Assembly: GCA_052140165.1 (NCBI GenBank)
Contig: JBKQUM010000125.1
Span: forward strand, 1-64,000
DNA: 64,000 nt
Reading direction: 5' to 3'
Source: Bog-473 sp052140165
GTDB taxonomy: Bacteria; Actinomycetota; Acidimicrobiia; Acidimicrobiales; RAAP-2
Shown one piece after another: positions 17,215 through 24,457 of this stretch (positions are counted from its first letter, which is position 1; every line of letters begins with the position of its first letter). A program made the position numbers and the translations under genes. The notes beneath the pieces are model-generated. The model had not been told where the DNA came from. It saw nothing but the letters and a program-made list of their open reading frames with translations, and did no database searches.

Positions 17215-17965
17215 CTACGGCGCGCTGGCGATCCCGATGATCGGCGCATTCAGTGATGCGCCGCCCATGGAGCCGTCGAACTGGGCATCACCGAAGGCAA
17301 AGATCCCGCCGTCGGTCGCCACCATCCTGTACCCGGCACCGTCCGGCGTCGCGGCAATGCCCGCTATCGGCTTGTTCAGGGCCTGAGCTCCCATGGACCC
17401 GAAGAACGGAGCGTCCCCTTCGAACACGAGGCCACCATCGGACGCAACCTCCCAGTAGCCCCCACCGTCATTGGACGACGCCATCCCCACGATGGGTGCG
17501 GCCGTATCCTGGTTCCCCGAAGAGCCCAGAAATGGAGCGTTGAAGGCGAAGGTGCCGCCGTCACTGGCCACTTCCCAGTAGCCGCCGGTGGTCGAATTGG
17601 TGGCAATCCCGACGATCGGCTGGTTGAGCCGGCTCCCCCCCATGGAGCCGTAGAAGTGCGCATCGCCGAACGCGAACACCCCGCCGTCTCTGGCCACCAG
17701 CCAGTAGCCCTCACCGTCGGGTGTCGATGCGATGCCTACGATCGGCTGGTTGAGCCGGCTCCCCCCCATGGAGCCGTAGAAGTGCGCATCGCCGAACGCG
17801 AACACCCCGCCGTCTCTGGCCACCAGCCAGTAGCCCTCACCATCCGCGGTCGAAGCAATCCCGACGATCGGGGCGTTCAGGGGTGTCCCACCCATCGACC
17901 CGTAGAAGTGCGCCGTCCCGAACGAGTAGATGCCGCCGTCGGCGCCCACCTCCCAGTAGCCCTGG
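17215..17965 (-). repeat. Six tandem about 42-residue repeats (coding)
   Basis: C-terminal six-repeat module, again six copies as in the paralogue: units begin GYWEVGADGGIYSFG, LVARDGGVFAFGDA (twice), EVASDGGTFAFN, EVASDGGLVFEGDA and MVATDGGIFAFGDA. Units 2 and 3 are nearly identical in protein and DNA; the others are diverged. Confidence 0.9.
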
Positions 17966-19371
17966 GTGGCCTGGTCGGCGACGGTGAGCGGCCGCGCCGA
18001 CGACACGGAGCTCTGGAAGTTGCCGTCACCCTGGTAGTTCGCGGTCAGGGCGTAGCTACCCGGAGGAAATTGGGTGCCGCGCAAGGTCGGGCAGCTCCCA
18101 GTTGCAGCGTCCGGACCCGCAGGCTGGAGCGGAATGGTGCAGATGGTGTTGACCCCGTCTTGCACCGTGACGGACCCGGTCGGCGAGCCGGTCGTTCCCG
18201 AGGTCACGGTGGCGGAGATGGCGACCGCGCCCTCGTCGCCATACGAGGTAGACGAGGGCGACACGGTCAGCGAGACTGAGCTCGTCGCCGGGAAGACCGA
18301 GAGTGGAACCGTCGTCGACGACGGGCTGAAGTTGGCGTCGCCGGGATAGCTCAACGTCACGGTGTAGGGCGTCGTCGAGGCCGGGAGCGCAGTTGCTGAA
18401 TCGATGTAGCAGGGATTAGCGCCTCCGTTGTTGGCCCGGCATGAGCCCTGTTCGACGAGGTTCACCCCGTTTGCCGTGATGGATACCGAACCGGTGGCGT
18501 TTCCGTTGTTGTTGTTGCCGCCCACGCCCACAATGAAGAAGTTGCCGTTCTCTGCCCCATAGAGGGCGTAGCCCGGGACAGGGAAGACGTTCATCTGCGT
18601 GATCACCTGGTCGACCGTGAGGTCCTGGGGGGCGGACGAAGACATTTGATAGTTGTTGTCACCCTGGTAGACCGCGGTGAGCACGTAGGGACCGGCGTTC
18701 AGCTGGGTGTCGTCGATGTAGCAATTCCCATTCGACTGGCTCCCCCCTCCGTTGACGTTGGTCGTGCAGAGGATGTTGTCGGGCACCGGCGCGCCGTCGT
18801 ACACATAGACCATTCCGGTGGGAGGCTGGTCGACGCCGGGCGCACCAGTGACTGTCACGTCGAAGGAGAGCTGCGACTCATTGCCGTAGGTGACGGACGT
18901 CCCGGGGGAGGGAGAGGTGATCGTCGTCGCGGTGAGAGCCTGACTCACGGTCTGGACGGGCAGCAGCGTCCCGGTGTCTCCCTGATAGATCGAGTCGCCA
19001 CCGAAGGTCGCCGTGATCGCGTGCTGGCCAACCGAGAGGGCGCTCGCAGGCTCGTCGCACGTCGTCGTATAGATCCCTGTCGACACGAGTGAGAGCAGCT
19101 GGAAACTGCAGCCCGCGATGTCGTTGCCATTGTCCTGGAACTCGATCCCGTCGATCGGACCGACGAGATCGTTCAAGTCCGACGTCATTAGTGTGGCGGT
19201 GTAGGTCACGTCCTGGCCGGGGATGGACGGGTTGGCCGATGAGCCGACGGTGATCGTCACTGTTCCCATGGCGGAGGCCGGAGACTCCCAGCCCATGGCG
19301 ACGACGGGTGCGCAGGTGCACACCACGAATCCCAACAAGGCGCCAACCCCTCGTATTCGTCCGGCAGACAT
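17215..19371 (-). CDS. Secreted protein: Ig-like domains plus six 42-residue repeats
   Basis: Exported protein of 718 residues. ATG 19371 has an ideal site (GAGGGAG, 7 bases) and is followed by a signal peptide, MSAGRIRGVGALLGFVVCTCAP. Residues about 35-470 form roughly four Ig-like (Big_3/Big_5 type) beta-sandwiches with repeated NYQGDxNFxxSxS strands and several Cys pairs. Residues about 471-718 are six copies of the repeat found in the 10697-12793 protein. The Asn-rich patch GGNNNNGNA lies in one loop. Cell-surface adhesion or display is the natural guess. It ends 27 bp from the SDR start on the same strand, so readthrough into that gene is not implied. Confidence 0.87.
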   Translation of the reverse strand: MSAGRIRGVGALLGFVVCTCAPVVAMGWESPASAMGTVTITVGSSANPSIPGQDVTYTATLMTSDLNDLVGPIDGIEFQDNGNDIAGCSFQLLSLVSTGIYTTTCDEPASALSVGQHAITATFGGDSIYQGDTGTLLPVQTVSQALTATTITSPSPGTSVTYGNESQLSFDVTVTGAPGVDQPPTGMVYVYDGAPVPDNILCTTNVNGGGSQSNGNCYIDDTQLNAGPYVLTAVYQGDNNYQMSSSAPQDLTVDQVITQMNVFPVPGYALYGAENGNFFIVGVGGNNNNGNATGSVSITANGVNLVEQGSCRANNGGANPCYIDSATALPASTTPYTVTLSYPGDANFSPSSTTVPLSVFPATSSVSLTVSPSSTSYGDEGAVAISATVTSGTTGSPTGSVTVQDGVNTICTIPLQPAGPDAATGSCPTLRGTQFPPGSYALTANYQGDGNFQSSVSSARPLTVADQATQGYWEVGADGGIYSFGTAHFYGSMGGTPLNAPIVGIASTADGEGYWLVARDGGVFAFGDAHFYGSMGGSRLNQPIVGIASTPDGEGYWLVARDGGVFAFGDAHFYGSMGGSRLNQPIVGIATNSTTGGYWEVASDGGTFAFNAPFLGSSGNQDTAAPIVGMASSNDGGGYWEVASDGGLVFEGDAPFFGSMGAQALNKPIAGIAATPDGAGYRMVATDGGIFAFGDAQFDGSMGGASLNAPIIGIASAP
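17612..17841. repeat. Recent 126-bp tandem duplication inside the repeat gene
   Basis: The stretches 17612-17715 and 17738-17841 are identical over 104 bases, with a period of exactly 126 bp (42 codons). The last 22 bases of each period differ. The other repeats in the same gene are far more diverged, so this pair arose by recent unequal exchange, slippage or gene conversion. The frame is kept. Confidence 0.9.
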
Positions 19372-19552
19372 TCCGCACTCCCTCGCTGCGACGCCACCAC
19401 GTGAAGGCCGCCCGCCGATCGTCAAGGTACCAGCACCATCTCCGAATTCAGTGGATCCACAACCTGGGGCTGGAGCAACAGGGGCCCCCACTCCCCCACC
19501 CATTCGGGGTAGTTCCCGGAAGTTTTGGGAGATTCACCGTGTTGTACGCAGA

Positions 19553-20545
19553 GTGATCCCTCTTTCCGTCCTCGACCTCGCCACGGTGGCAACGGGGTCG
19601 ACGCCGGCCCAAGCCCTGAGGGAGACCGTGGAGGCTTCTGCGGAGGTGGAGCGACTCGGCTACCACCGATTGTGGGTGGCAGAGCATCACGGGATGCCCG
19701 CCGTGGCCAGCTCTGCGCCCGCGGTCCTGATCGCGCACCTGGCCGATGCCACGACGACCCTGCGTGTCGGCTCGGGCGGGGTCATGCTGCCCAACCACGC
19801 CCCACTCGTGGTGGCTGAACAGTTCGGGACCCTGGAGGCGCTGCACCCAGGCAGGATCGACCTCGGACTGGGGCGCGCTCCGGGAACTGACCCAGTCACA
19901 GTCCGTGCGCTCCGGCGCACCCCGGAGATGCATGCCGATACGTTTCCTGAGGACGTCGTGGAGCTGATCAACTATCTCCTGCCCGGCGAGGGTCTGCCGA
20001 GCCACCCGTCGGCGAATCCGGGCCGTGGCTACCTCCCAGAGGTGTGGCTCCTCGGCTCGTCGCTCTTCAGCGCGCAACTTGCAGGCCTCCTCGGGCTTCC
20101 GTTCTCGTTCGCCTACCACTTTGCGCCCAAGCTCATCGATGCTGCCCTGAGCGCCTACCGGTCGAACTTCCGCCCCTCGGTACTGCACACCGAGCCCAGG
20201 GTCATGGTGGCCGTGTCGGTGCTCTGTGCTCCGAGCGAGACGGAAGCTCACTGGCTGTCGGGCTCGACCGCACTCAGCATCCTGCAGTTGAGAACGGGCC
20301 GCTTGGGCCCGCTGCCCTCCCCGGAGGAGGCAGCGCGCTACCAGTTCACCGAGGCCGAGAAGTCGATCACCGAAGAGGCCATGTCGACGCATCTGATCGG
20401 TGACCCGGACACGGTCACGAAGGGCCTACGCCACCTGCAGCGCCGCACCGGGGCCGACGAGATCATGCTCTCGACCCGGTCCCACTCCTATGAGGCGCGG
20501 GTGCGATCCCTGTCGCTGATCGCCCAGAACTGGGGTTCCCCGTAG
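19553..20545 (+). CDS. LLM-class flavin-dependent oxidoreductase
   Basis: Luciferase-like monooxygenase of 330 residues. The opening IPLSVLDLATVATGSTPAQAL and ERLGYHRLWVAEHHGMP are diagnostic. RIDLGLGRAPGTDPVT near residue 105 and the C-terminal LIGDPDTVTKGL complete the family pattern. It would use FMNH2 or F420; this sequence does not decide which. GTG 19553 is chosen because homology starts at once; the frame is open further up, but that part overlaps the promoter region of the divergent secreted protein. The ribosome site is weak. Stop is TAG. Confidence 0.88.
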   Translation: MIPLSVLDLATVATGSTPAQALRETVEASAEVERLGYHRLWVAEHHGMPAVASSAPAVLIAHLADATTTLRVGSGGVMLPNHAPLVVAEQFGTLEALHPGRIDLGLGRAPGTDPVTVRALRRTPEMHADTFPEDVVELINYLLPGEGLPSHPSANPGRGYLPEVWLLGSSLFSAQLAGLLGLPFSFAYHFAPKLIDAALSAYRSNFRPSVLHTEPRVMVAVSVLCAPSETEAHWLSGSTALSILQLRTGRLGPLPSPEEAARYQFTEAEKSITEEAMSTHLIGDPDTVTKGLRHLQRRTGADEIMLSTRSHSYEARVRSLSLIAQNWGSP

Positions 20546-20704
20546 GATCTGTTTCGCGTCGGGGATCGCCGTGGATGGGGATGCTGGTCCGGCATGCGGC
20601 GAGGTGAGCCAACTGCAGTCTGAATGCCGAGGTGCCGGCCTTGGTCATCCGGGTCCAGCGTTACGTTGTAGCTTCCCCGGAGCCGGCCTCGACAAGGAAT
20701 CTCC

Positions 20705-20962
20705 ATGACGCCTCCCACCAACCCAGTCCGCTTGATCGGACACAAACGCCGCTTCGCCGAGGCGATCGCTCAGATTGACGTCGAGTTGGAGTACGAATCG
20801 GGTCCTGCGGTCGCCGCCCGTCGAGATGAGGTGGTGGCTGCCGCACGTGCTGCCTACGGCCCCAGCGAGGACTTCCGTGGGGTACGTGACGCCTGGGATG
20901 CGGTCTTTCCCGACGGCATTTACAGCGCCACCGGGTTGGCCAGAGCCAAGCGGCTGGCATAG
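20705..20962 (+). CDS. Small hypothetical protein
   Basis: Eighty-five residues, mixed charge, no membrane segment: a basic start (VRLIGHKRRFAEAIAQID), an acidic centre, and an Ala/Arg-rich helix. AAGGAA lies about 8 bases before ATG 20705. It is not recognised. It sits in a run of short and broken genes between the LLM gene and the enoyl-CoA hydratase-like gene. Stop is TAG. Confidence 0.5.
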   Translation: MTPPTNPVRLIGHKRRFAEAIAQIDVELEYESGPAVAARRDEVVAAARAAYGPSEDFRGVRDAWDAVFPDGIYSATGLARAKRLA

Positions 20963-21086
20963 GCGCCGACCAAGGGCGTCTTTGGACCGCCCACTTGCAT
21001 GGCACGGCTTCGGCATGCGGGAGCACCCCCGTGACAGCGGCGACGCACCTCCGTGGGGTGACGGCGAAAAGCAAGAGGAGGTTGCC

Positions 21087-21262
21087 ATGCCCAAGTACCT
21101 GATCGAGGCGAGATACACGGCCGACGCGGCCAAGGCATTGAAGTCCGAAGGGGGCTCCGCTCGTGCCGCGGCCACCAAGACGCTGATCGAGGGTCTCTCA
21201 CGCCGAGCGAGATCGACGAGGCGGCGAAGCGGGACGTGAAGTTCCGGCCGCCCGGCAGCTGA
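21087..21262 (+). pseudogene. GYD-domain protein remnant with internal deletion
   Basis: A strong site (AAGAGGAGG, 21073-21081) leads to ATG 21087 and MPKYLIEARYTADAAKALK, then a Ser/Arg/Ala block typical of the start of small GYD-domain (DUF3303-like) proteins. At about 21190 the frame jumps. The +2 frame then reads LTPSEIDEAAKRDVKFRPPG and a stop at 21260-21262, which is the usual C-terminus of these about 100-residue proteins. The middle, about 45-50 codons with the GYD core, is missing. In the original frame translation would end at 21239 with 50 residues. This is a deletion with frameshift, not a functional domain. Confidence 0.7.
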
Positions 21263-21630
21263 CGCTCGTCGCTCCGAGTGTCGCCTGCCGGCATCGATCC
21301 GGCAACGAAGCGCCGGCTCGCTCAGCTCGCTCTTCGACTTCAAGGGGTAACCAGCCCAACCCCTCTTCTCAACTCGACGACGGGCGAGCCCGAAGGCGCC
21401 TACGGAGGTCAGGGCCAGGGTTACTGAGCACCGCTGAGCCCCCCCGCAGAGGCGGACGGTCACCGCGGCACCCTCGGGCGAGCCGCGGTGATCGTCGTCG
21501 CCGATGTTTCCACCAACCCGCCGAACGGGGCACCCGGCTCGCGAGTCCGATCGGACCTCGATTGTTGCTGCCGCTCGCCAATGGCCCGTTCGACCGGCGG
21601 CACTTGCTCTCGAACGGGCAGAATGGGGTT
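21263..21630. other. Intergenic region, no gene seen
   Basis: 368 bp between the GYD remnant and the hydratase-like gene. It holds a short inverted repeat TGCCGG/CCGGCA (21286-21304, 7-base loop) with no T-run, and otherwise nothing recognisable. It may contain more of the decayed sequence. Confidence 0.6.
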
Positions 21631-22407
21631 GTGACTGATTCGGCCACATATCGCCTCGAGGGCCATGTGGCCACCATCACTTACAACCGCCCCGACGCAC
21701 TGAACGCAATCAATGCCCAAATGCGGCGCGACCTCAACGACGCCTTCTCTCGGTTTCGTGACGACGAGGAAGCGTGGGTAGCCATCGTCACCGGTTCGGG
21801 ACGCGCATTCTGTGTCGGTGCCGACCTGCGCCAGGGCGCCGGGTCCGCGGGCGAGTTCCCAGGTACGTTCTGGGAGAAGCCGACACTGAATTCCTTCGAG
21901 AGCGGATGGGAGATCTTCAAACCGGTGATTGCTGCCGTCAACGGGTACTGCCTTGGCTACGGGCTCACACTTGCCACCTGGTGCGATTTCGTACTGGCGA
22001 GTGACCGGGCCGAGTTCGGTCTTCCAGAAGTGAAGCTCGGAGTCCCGGCGATCGTGGCATCGATACGCCTCCCGCAGCGCATCAGCTGGGCCGATGCGAT
22101 GGAGCTGTTGCTCACGGGGGATCGCATCGATGCCGACCGAGCACAGGCGATGGGTCTGGTCTGGAAGGTCGTCCCGCATGACACCCTGCTCGACGAGGCC
22201 AACGCACTGGCGAGACGCCTTCTGGCGGGAGCGCCTCTGGCTCAGCGGGCAATGAAGGAGATGGCGATGCGCACACGCCACATGCCGACGCTCGAGGCCA
22301 TCCGTTTCGGCGAGACAATGCGGCACGTTGGCGCGGCGACACAGGACGCGGCTGAAGGCTTCCGGGCCGCAGCCGACGACCGCCCGCCGCACTGGACAGG
22401 ACGATGA
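21631..22407 (+). CDS. Enoyl-CoA hydratase/isomerase family protein
   Basis: Crotonase-fold protein of 258 residues. It has ITYNRPDALNAINAQM, oxyanion-hole blocks SGRAFCVGADL and NGYCLGYGLTLATWCD, and EFGLPEVKLGV. Of the two catalytic glutamates in classical hydratases, the one in FGLPE is present. The position matching Glu in GGGCELA is Thr (GYGLTLA), so the reaction may be isomerisation or another crotonase chemistry rather than plain hydration. GTG 21631 starts right at the domain; the upstream frame is not coding-like. It acts on acyl-CoA in beta-oxidation-like degradation, fitting the CoA-transferase and SDRs nearby. Confidence 0.88.
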   Translation: MTDSATYRLEGHVATITYNRPDALNAINAQMRRDLNDAFSRFRDDEEAWVAIVTGSGRAFCVGADLRQGAGSAGEFPGTFWEKPTLNSFESGWEIFKPVIAAVNGYCLGYGLTLATWCDFVLASDRAEFGLPEVKLGVPAIVASIRLPQRISWADAMELLLTGDRIDADRAQAMGLVWKVVPHDTLLDEANALARRLLAGAPLAQRAMKEMAMRTRHMPTLEAIRFGETMRHVGAATQDAAEGFRAAADDRPPHWTGR

Positions 22408-22431
22408 ACTCATTTCGGAGCAGAGCGATGG

Positions 22432-22878
22432 TCACTTGCCTTGCTGCTTGAGCGTCGTTTCCAAACTGTTGATTTGATCAGCCAGATCCTTGAGCCCTCC
22501 TTCGGTGTGGATGTCGAGCCGATCGAGGATCTGTACGGTGTCATCGTAGGTGTGCTGTGAGCGGACATCACTCGCCACACTCTGCACATTTTGGCCAACC
22601 ATGATGACCGACAGCAGCACCAATTGGAGGAACGTTTGGGCAATCCAAGCGATGATCCCCTCGCCGCCCGGCTTCAATGCTGGTGGTAATCCGATCAAAG
22701 CGATGACTCCGAACACATACGCGCACCACATCGACCCAACGATGTTGGTCAGGAAGACGGCAATTTTGGCGTTGACCCCGTCTGCCCTCTCGACCTCGGC
22801 TCGCAATCCGCGAAGACTGATCGCTTGACCAATGTGGTGGCGTGTCTTGACCGGCCTCGCTATCTGAACATCACTCAT
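22432..22878 (-). CDS. DUF1003-like membrane protein
   Basis: Protein of 148 residues with two membrane segments (about 43-66 and 80-100) containing FLTNIVGSMWCAYVF and FLQLVLLSVIMVGQNVQ. The latter is the hallmark of the DUF1003 family. A C-terminal coiled-coil-like tail has DRLDIHTEGGLKDLADQI. ATG 22878 has a perfect AAGGAG six bases upstream. The gene is visibly AT-richer (near 50-55% GC) than its neighbours, suggesting transfer. Function is unknown. It converges on the hydratase-like gene. Confidence 0.8.
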   Translation of the reverse strand: MSDVQIARPVKTRHHIGQAISLRGLRAEVERADGVNAKIAVFLTNIVGSMWCAYVFGVIALIGLPPALKPGGEGIIAWIAQTFLQLVLLSVIMVGQNVQSVASDVRSQHTYDDTVQILDRLDIHTEGGLKDLADQINSLETTLKQQGK

Positions 22879-23234
22879 GTTGTTCTCCTTTCAGTCATCA
22901 GACCTTCTCATGAACGAGGCTTCGAACTCTCGAAGTGAGCAATGACGGTCGGACCCCGCGTCGAGCGGGAGAACCCATCACAGGCGTCGACAGTCCGCCA
23001 GCGATGACCCGCCCTGCCCCCAGGCTCCCCCTACTCCCTGGCGCAGGACACGCTCGTCCCGGTCCAGCCGTTCATTCGGGCCGATCAGACAAGTGGGACT
23101 TCGCGTCGTTCCTCACTCCGCAGGAACACAGCAACGCCGTGTCATTCGAGCCCGTTTCGTGACGATGCCTATTCGTCAGATGTGAGAGCGGCTGTCGTGA
23201 ACTGGTGCGGCCGCTCGACCTGGCCGGCGCCACA
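22879..23234. other. Intergenic region, no gene seen
   Basis: 356 bp between the divergent promoter side of the DUF1003-like gene and the end of the lipoprotein-like gene. Short open frames exist (for example 22935-23162 on plus), but they are Pro/Arg-rich, have no ribosome site and match nothing. No hairpin with a T-run is seen. Confidence 0.6.
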
Positions 23235-23753
23235 TCAGCCCGATGCGGGCTCCTGCGAGTCGGCAGAGGACCTGAGGGATGCGGCGAGCTGGTGCAACTT
23301 GGCCCGGACCGAGGCCGGGACCAAGTGCTGCTCGCCGGCGCACAGGTCGATCATGGCCACCGACTCGAGGGTGTTGAAGGTGTGGACGGAGAGGGGCAGG
23401 TGGGTCTGACTCTCCACGCTGTGCGCACCGAGGGCCACATCCGCCAGTGCCGTGTCGATCCCCCCGCCCTGACGTAGGAACGCGCAGAATGCGGCTCCGT
23501 CCGTCAGCATGGCCCGGAAGGCGACGTTGCCGTCCTGCTGGACGTAGGTGGCCAGGTTGGAGTCGGCCTTGGCGACGTCAGTGAGGTAGGTGGCGTCCTC
23601 GACCGGAGTTGTCTTCGGTGCGCGCAGCGGACTCGCGGGGTGACCCGTCGCGGTCGTTGCAGCCTGGGCGGCCCCGCCACAGGCAACCCCACTGACGACC
23701 AGCGCGACGAGGACGACGACGCCGGCCCATTGGCGCTGCATCCCTGTCACCAC
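23235..23753 (-). CDS. Secreted lipoprotein-like protein, hypothetical
   Basis: 172 residues: N-terminal hydrophobic signal with VVSGVACGG, a possible lipobox although Gly at -3 is unusual. A Ser/Thr/Pro linker and a mostly helical domain with two Cys (FCAFLRQGGG, DLCAGEQH) follow. The pattern recalls small mycobacterial secreted helical domains such as DUF732, but the match is weak. Start is GTG 23753 or ATG 23741. It ends the minus-strand run that starts with the phosphoesterase, 74 bp after the membrane protein gene. Confidence 0.7.
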   Translation of the reverse strand: MVTGMQRQWAGVVVLVALVVSGVACGGAAQAATTATGHPASPLRAPKTTPVEDATYLTDVAKADSNLATYVQQDGNVAFRAMLTDGAAFCAFLRQGGGIDTALADVALGAHSVESQTHLPLSVHTFNTLESVAMIDLCAGEQHLVPASVRAKLHQLAASLRSSADSQEPASG

Positions 23754-23827
23754 GAGTTACTCGCTCTCTGTTGCATCACGACGCTCCACTGGCGGATGCG
23801 GGAAACCCGGATTCCTTGGAGCGACCT

Positions 23828-24457
23828 TCAGTCGTTCTCGACCTGATAGTCCCACTTGGCCACGATGTGATCGCCGTCGGGCGCCCAACGGAGGAGCCCC
23901 TCCCCTACGGGCATGACGGAGCGGATCTTGAAGCTCAGGCTCTGGCCGGTGTGCAGGGCGGCGGGCAGCGGCTGCTGTCCGGGCACCAGCGTGGGTGTGT
24001 AGACCGTCTGCAGGTGGTCGATGGAGTCGAAGTCGGCCACGCTGATCGGGACGGTGCCGCGCACGTGGCTGAGCGAGATCGTCCATGTGCAGGTGGTGAA
24101 CTTCTGCTGGAAGGGCAGCCCTTCGCCGGGCACCACCGGGCCGTTGACCACCGCGAGGGCCGAGAACGTCGGCGTCTGGACCCGGACGAAGTCACCCTCC
24201 ACCGTGAGAGCCGGGCGGGCCAGGGTGCCGACGACGGTCTGGTCGATCGGATGGTCGAGCTGTTGCTTGGGGAGCCACGACTGCGGATCAGCGATGTTCC
24301 GACCCGGCGTGGACGTCAGCCCGTAGATGCCCCATGCCATCGCGGCCGCCAGGCCGACGAAGACCACCCAGAACAAGACCCGCCGGGTGCTCGACGGACC
24401 GGGCCGTGAGGCCCGGTCCGTCGGAGCGTCGGCCGTCGGTGCGACGGCAGCGGTCAT
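23828..24457 (-). CDS. Single-pass membrane protein coupled to phosphoesterase
   Basis: 209 residues: a Pro/Ala-rich cytoplasmic N-terminus, one membrane segment at about 27-47 (VLFWVVFVGLAAAMAWGIYG) and an extracytoplasmic beta-rich domain with TCTWTISLSHVRGTVPI. No family is recognised. ATG 24457 overlaps the phosphoesterase stop (ATGA), so the two are made together, suggesting a partner or accessory of the surface phosphoesterase. It is not a sortase or exosortase by length or topology. Confidence 0.8.
   Translation of the reverse strand: MTAAVAPTADAPTDRASRPGPSSTRRVLFWVVFVGLAAAMAWGIYGLTSTPGRNIADPQSWLPKQQLDHPIDQTVVGTLARPALTVEGDFVRVQTPTFSALAVVNGPVVPGEGLPFQQKFTTCTWTISLSHVRGTVPISVADFDSIDHLQTVYTPTLVPGQQPLPAALHTGQSLSFKIRSVMPVGEGLLRWAPDGDHIVAKWDYQVEND

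Noticed and set aside
17612..17841. CRISPR-like array
   Set aside because: The repeats are coding, 126-bp period, in frame and without spacers.
23089..23105. 13-base match ACAAGTGGGACTT with a site near 51003
   Set aside because: A shared 13-mer is expected by chance many times in 64 kb of biased composition, and the flanks do not match.
22935..23162. 75-codon open frame on plus
   Set aside because: No ribosome site, biased composition and no family resemblance.
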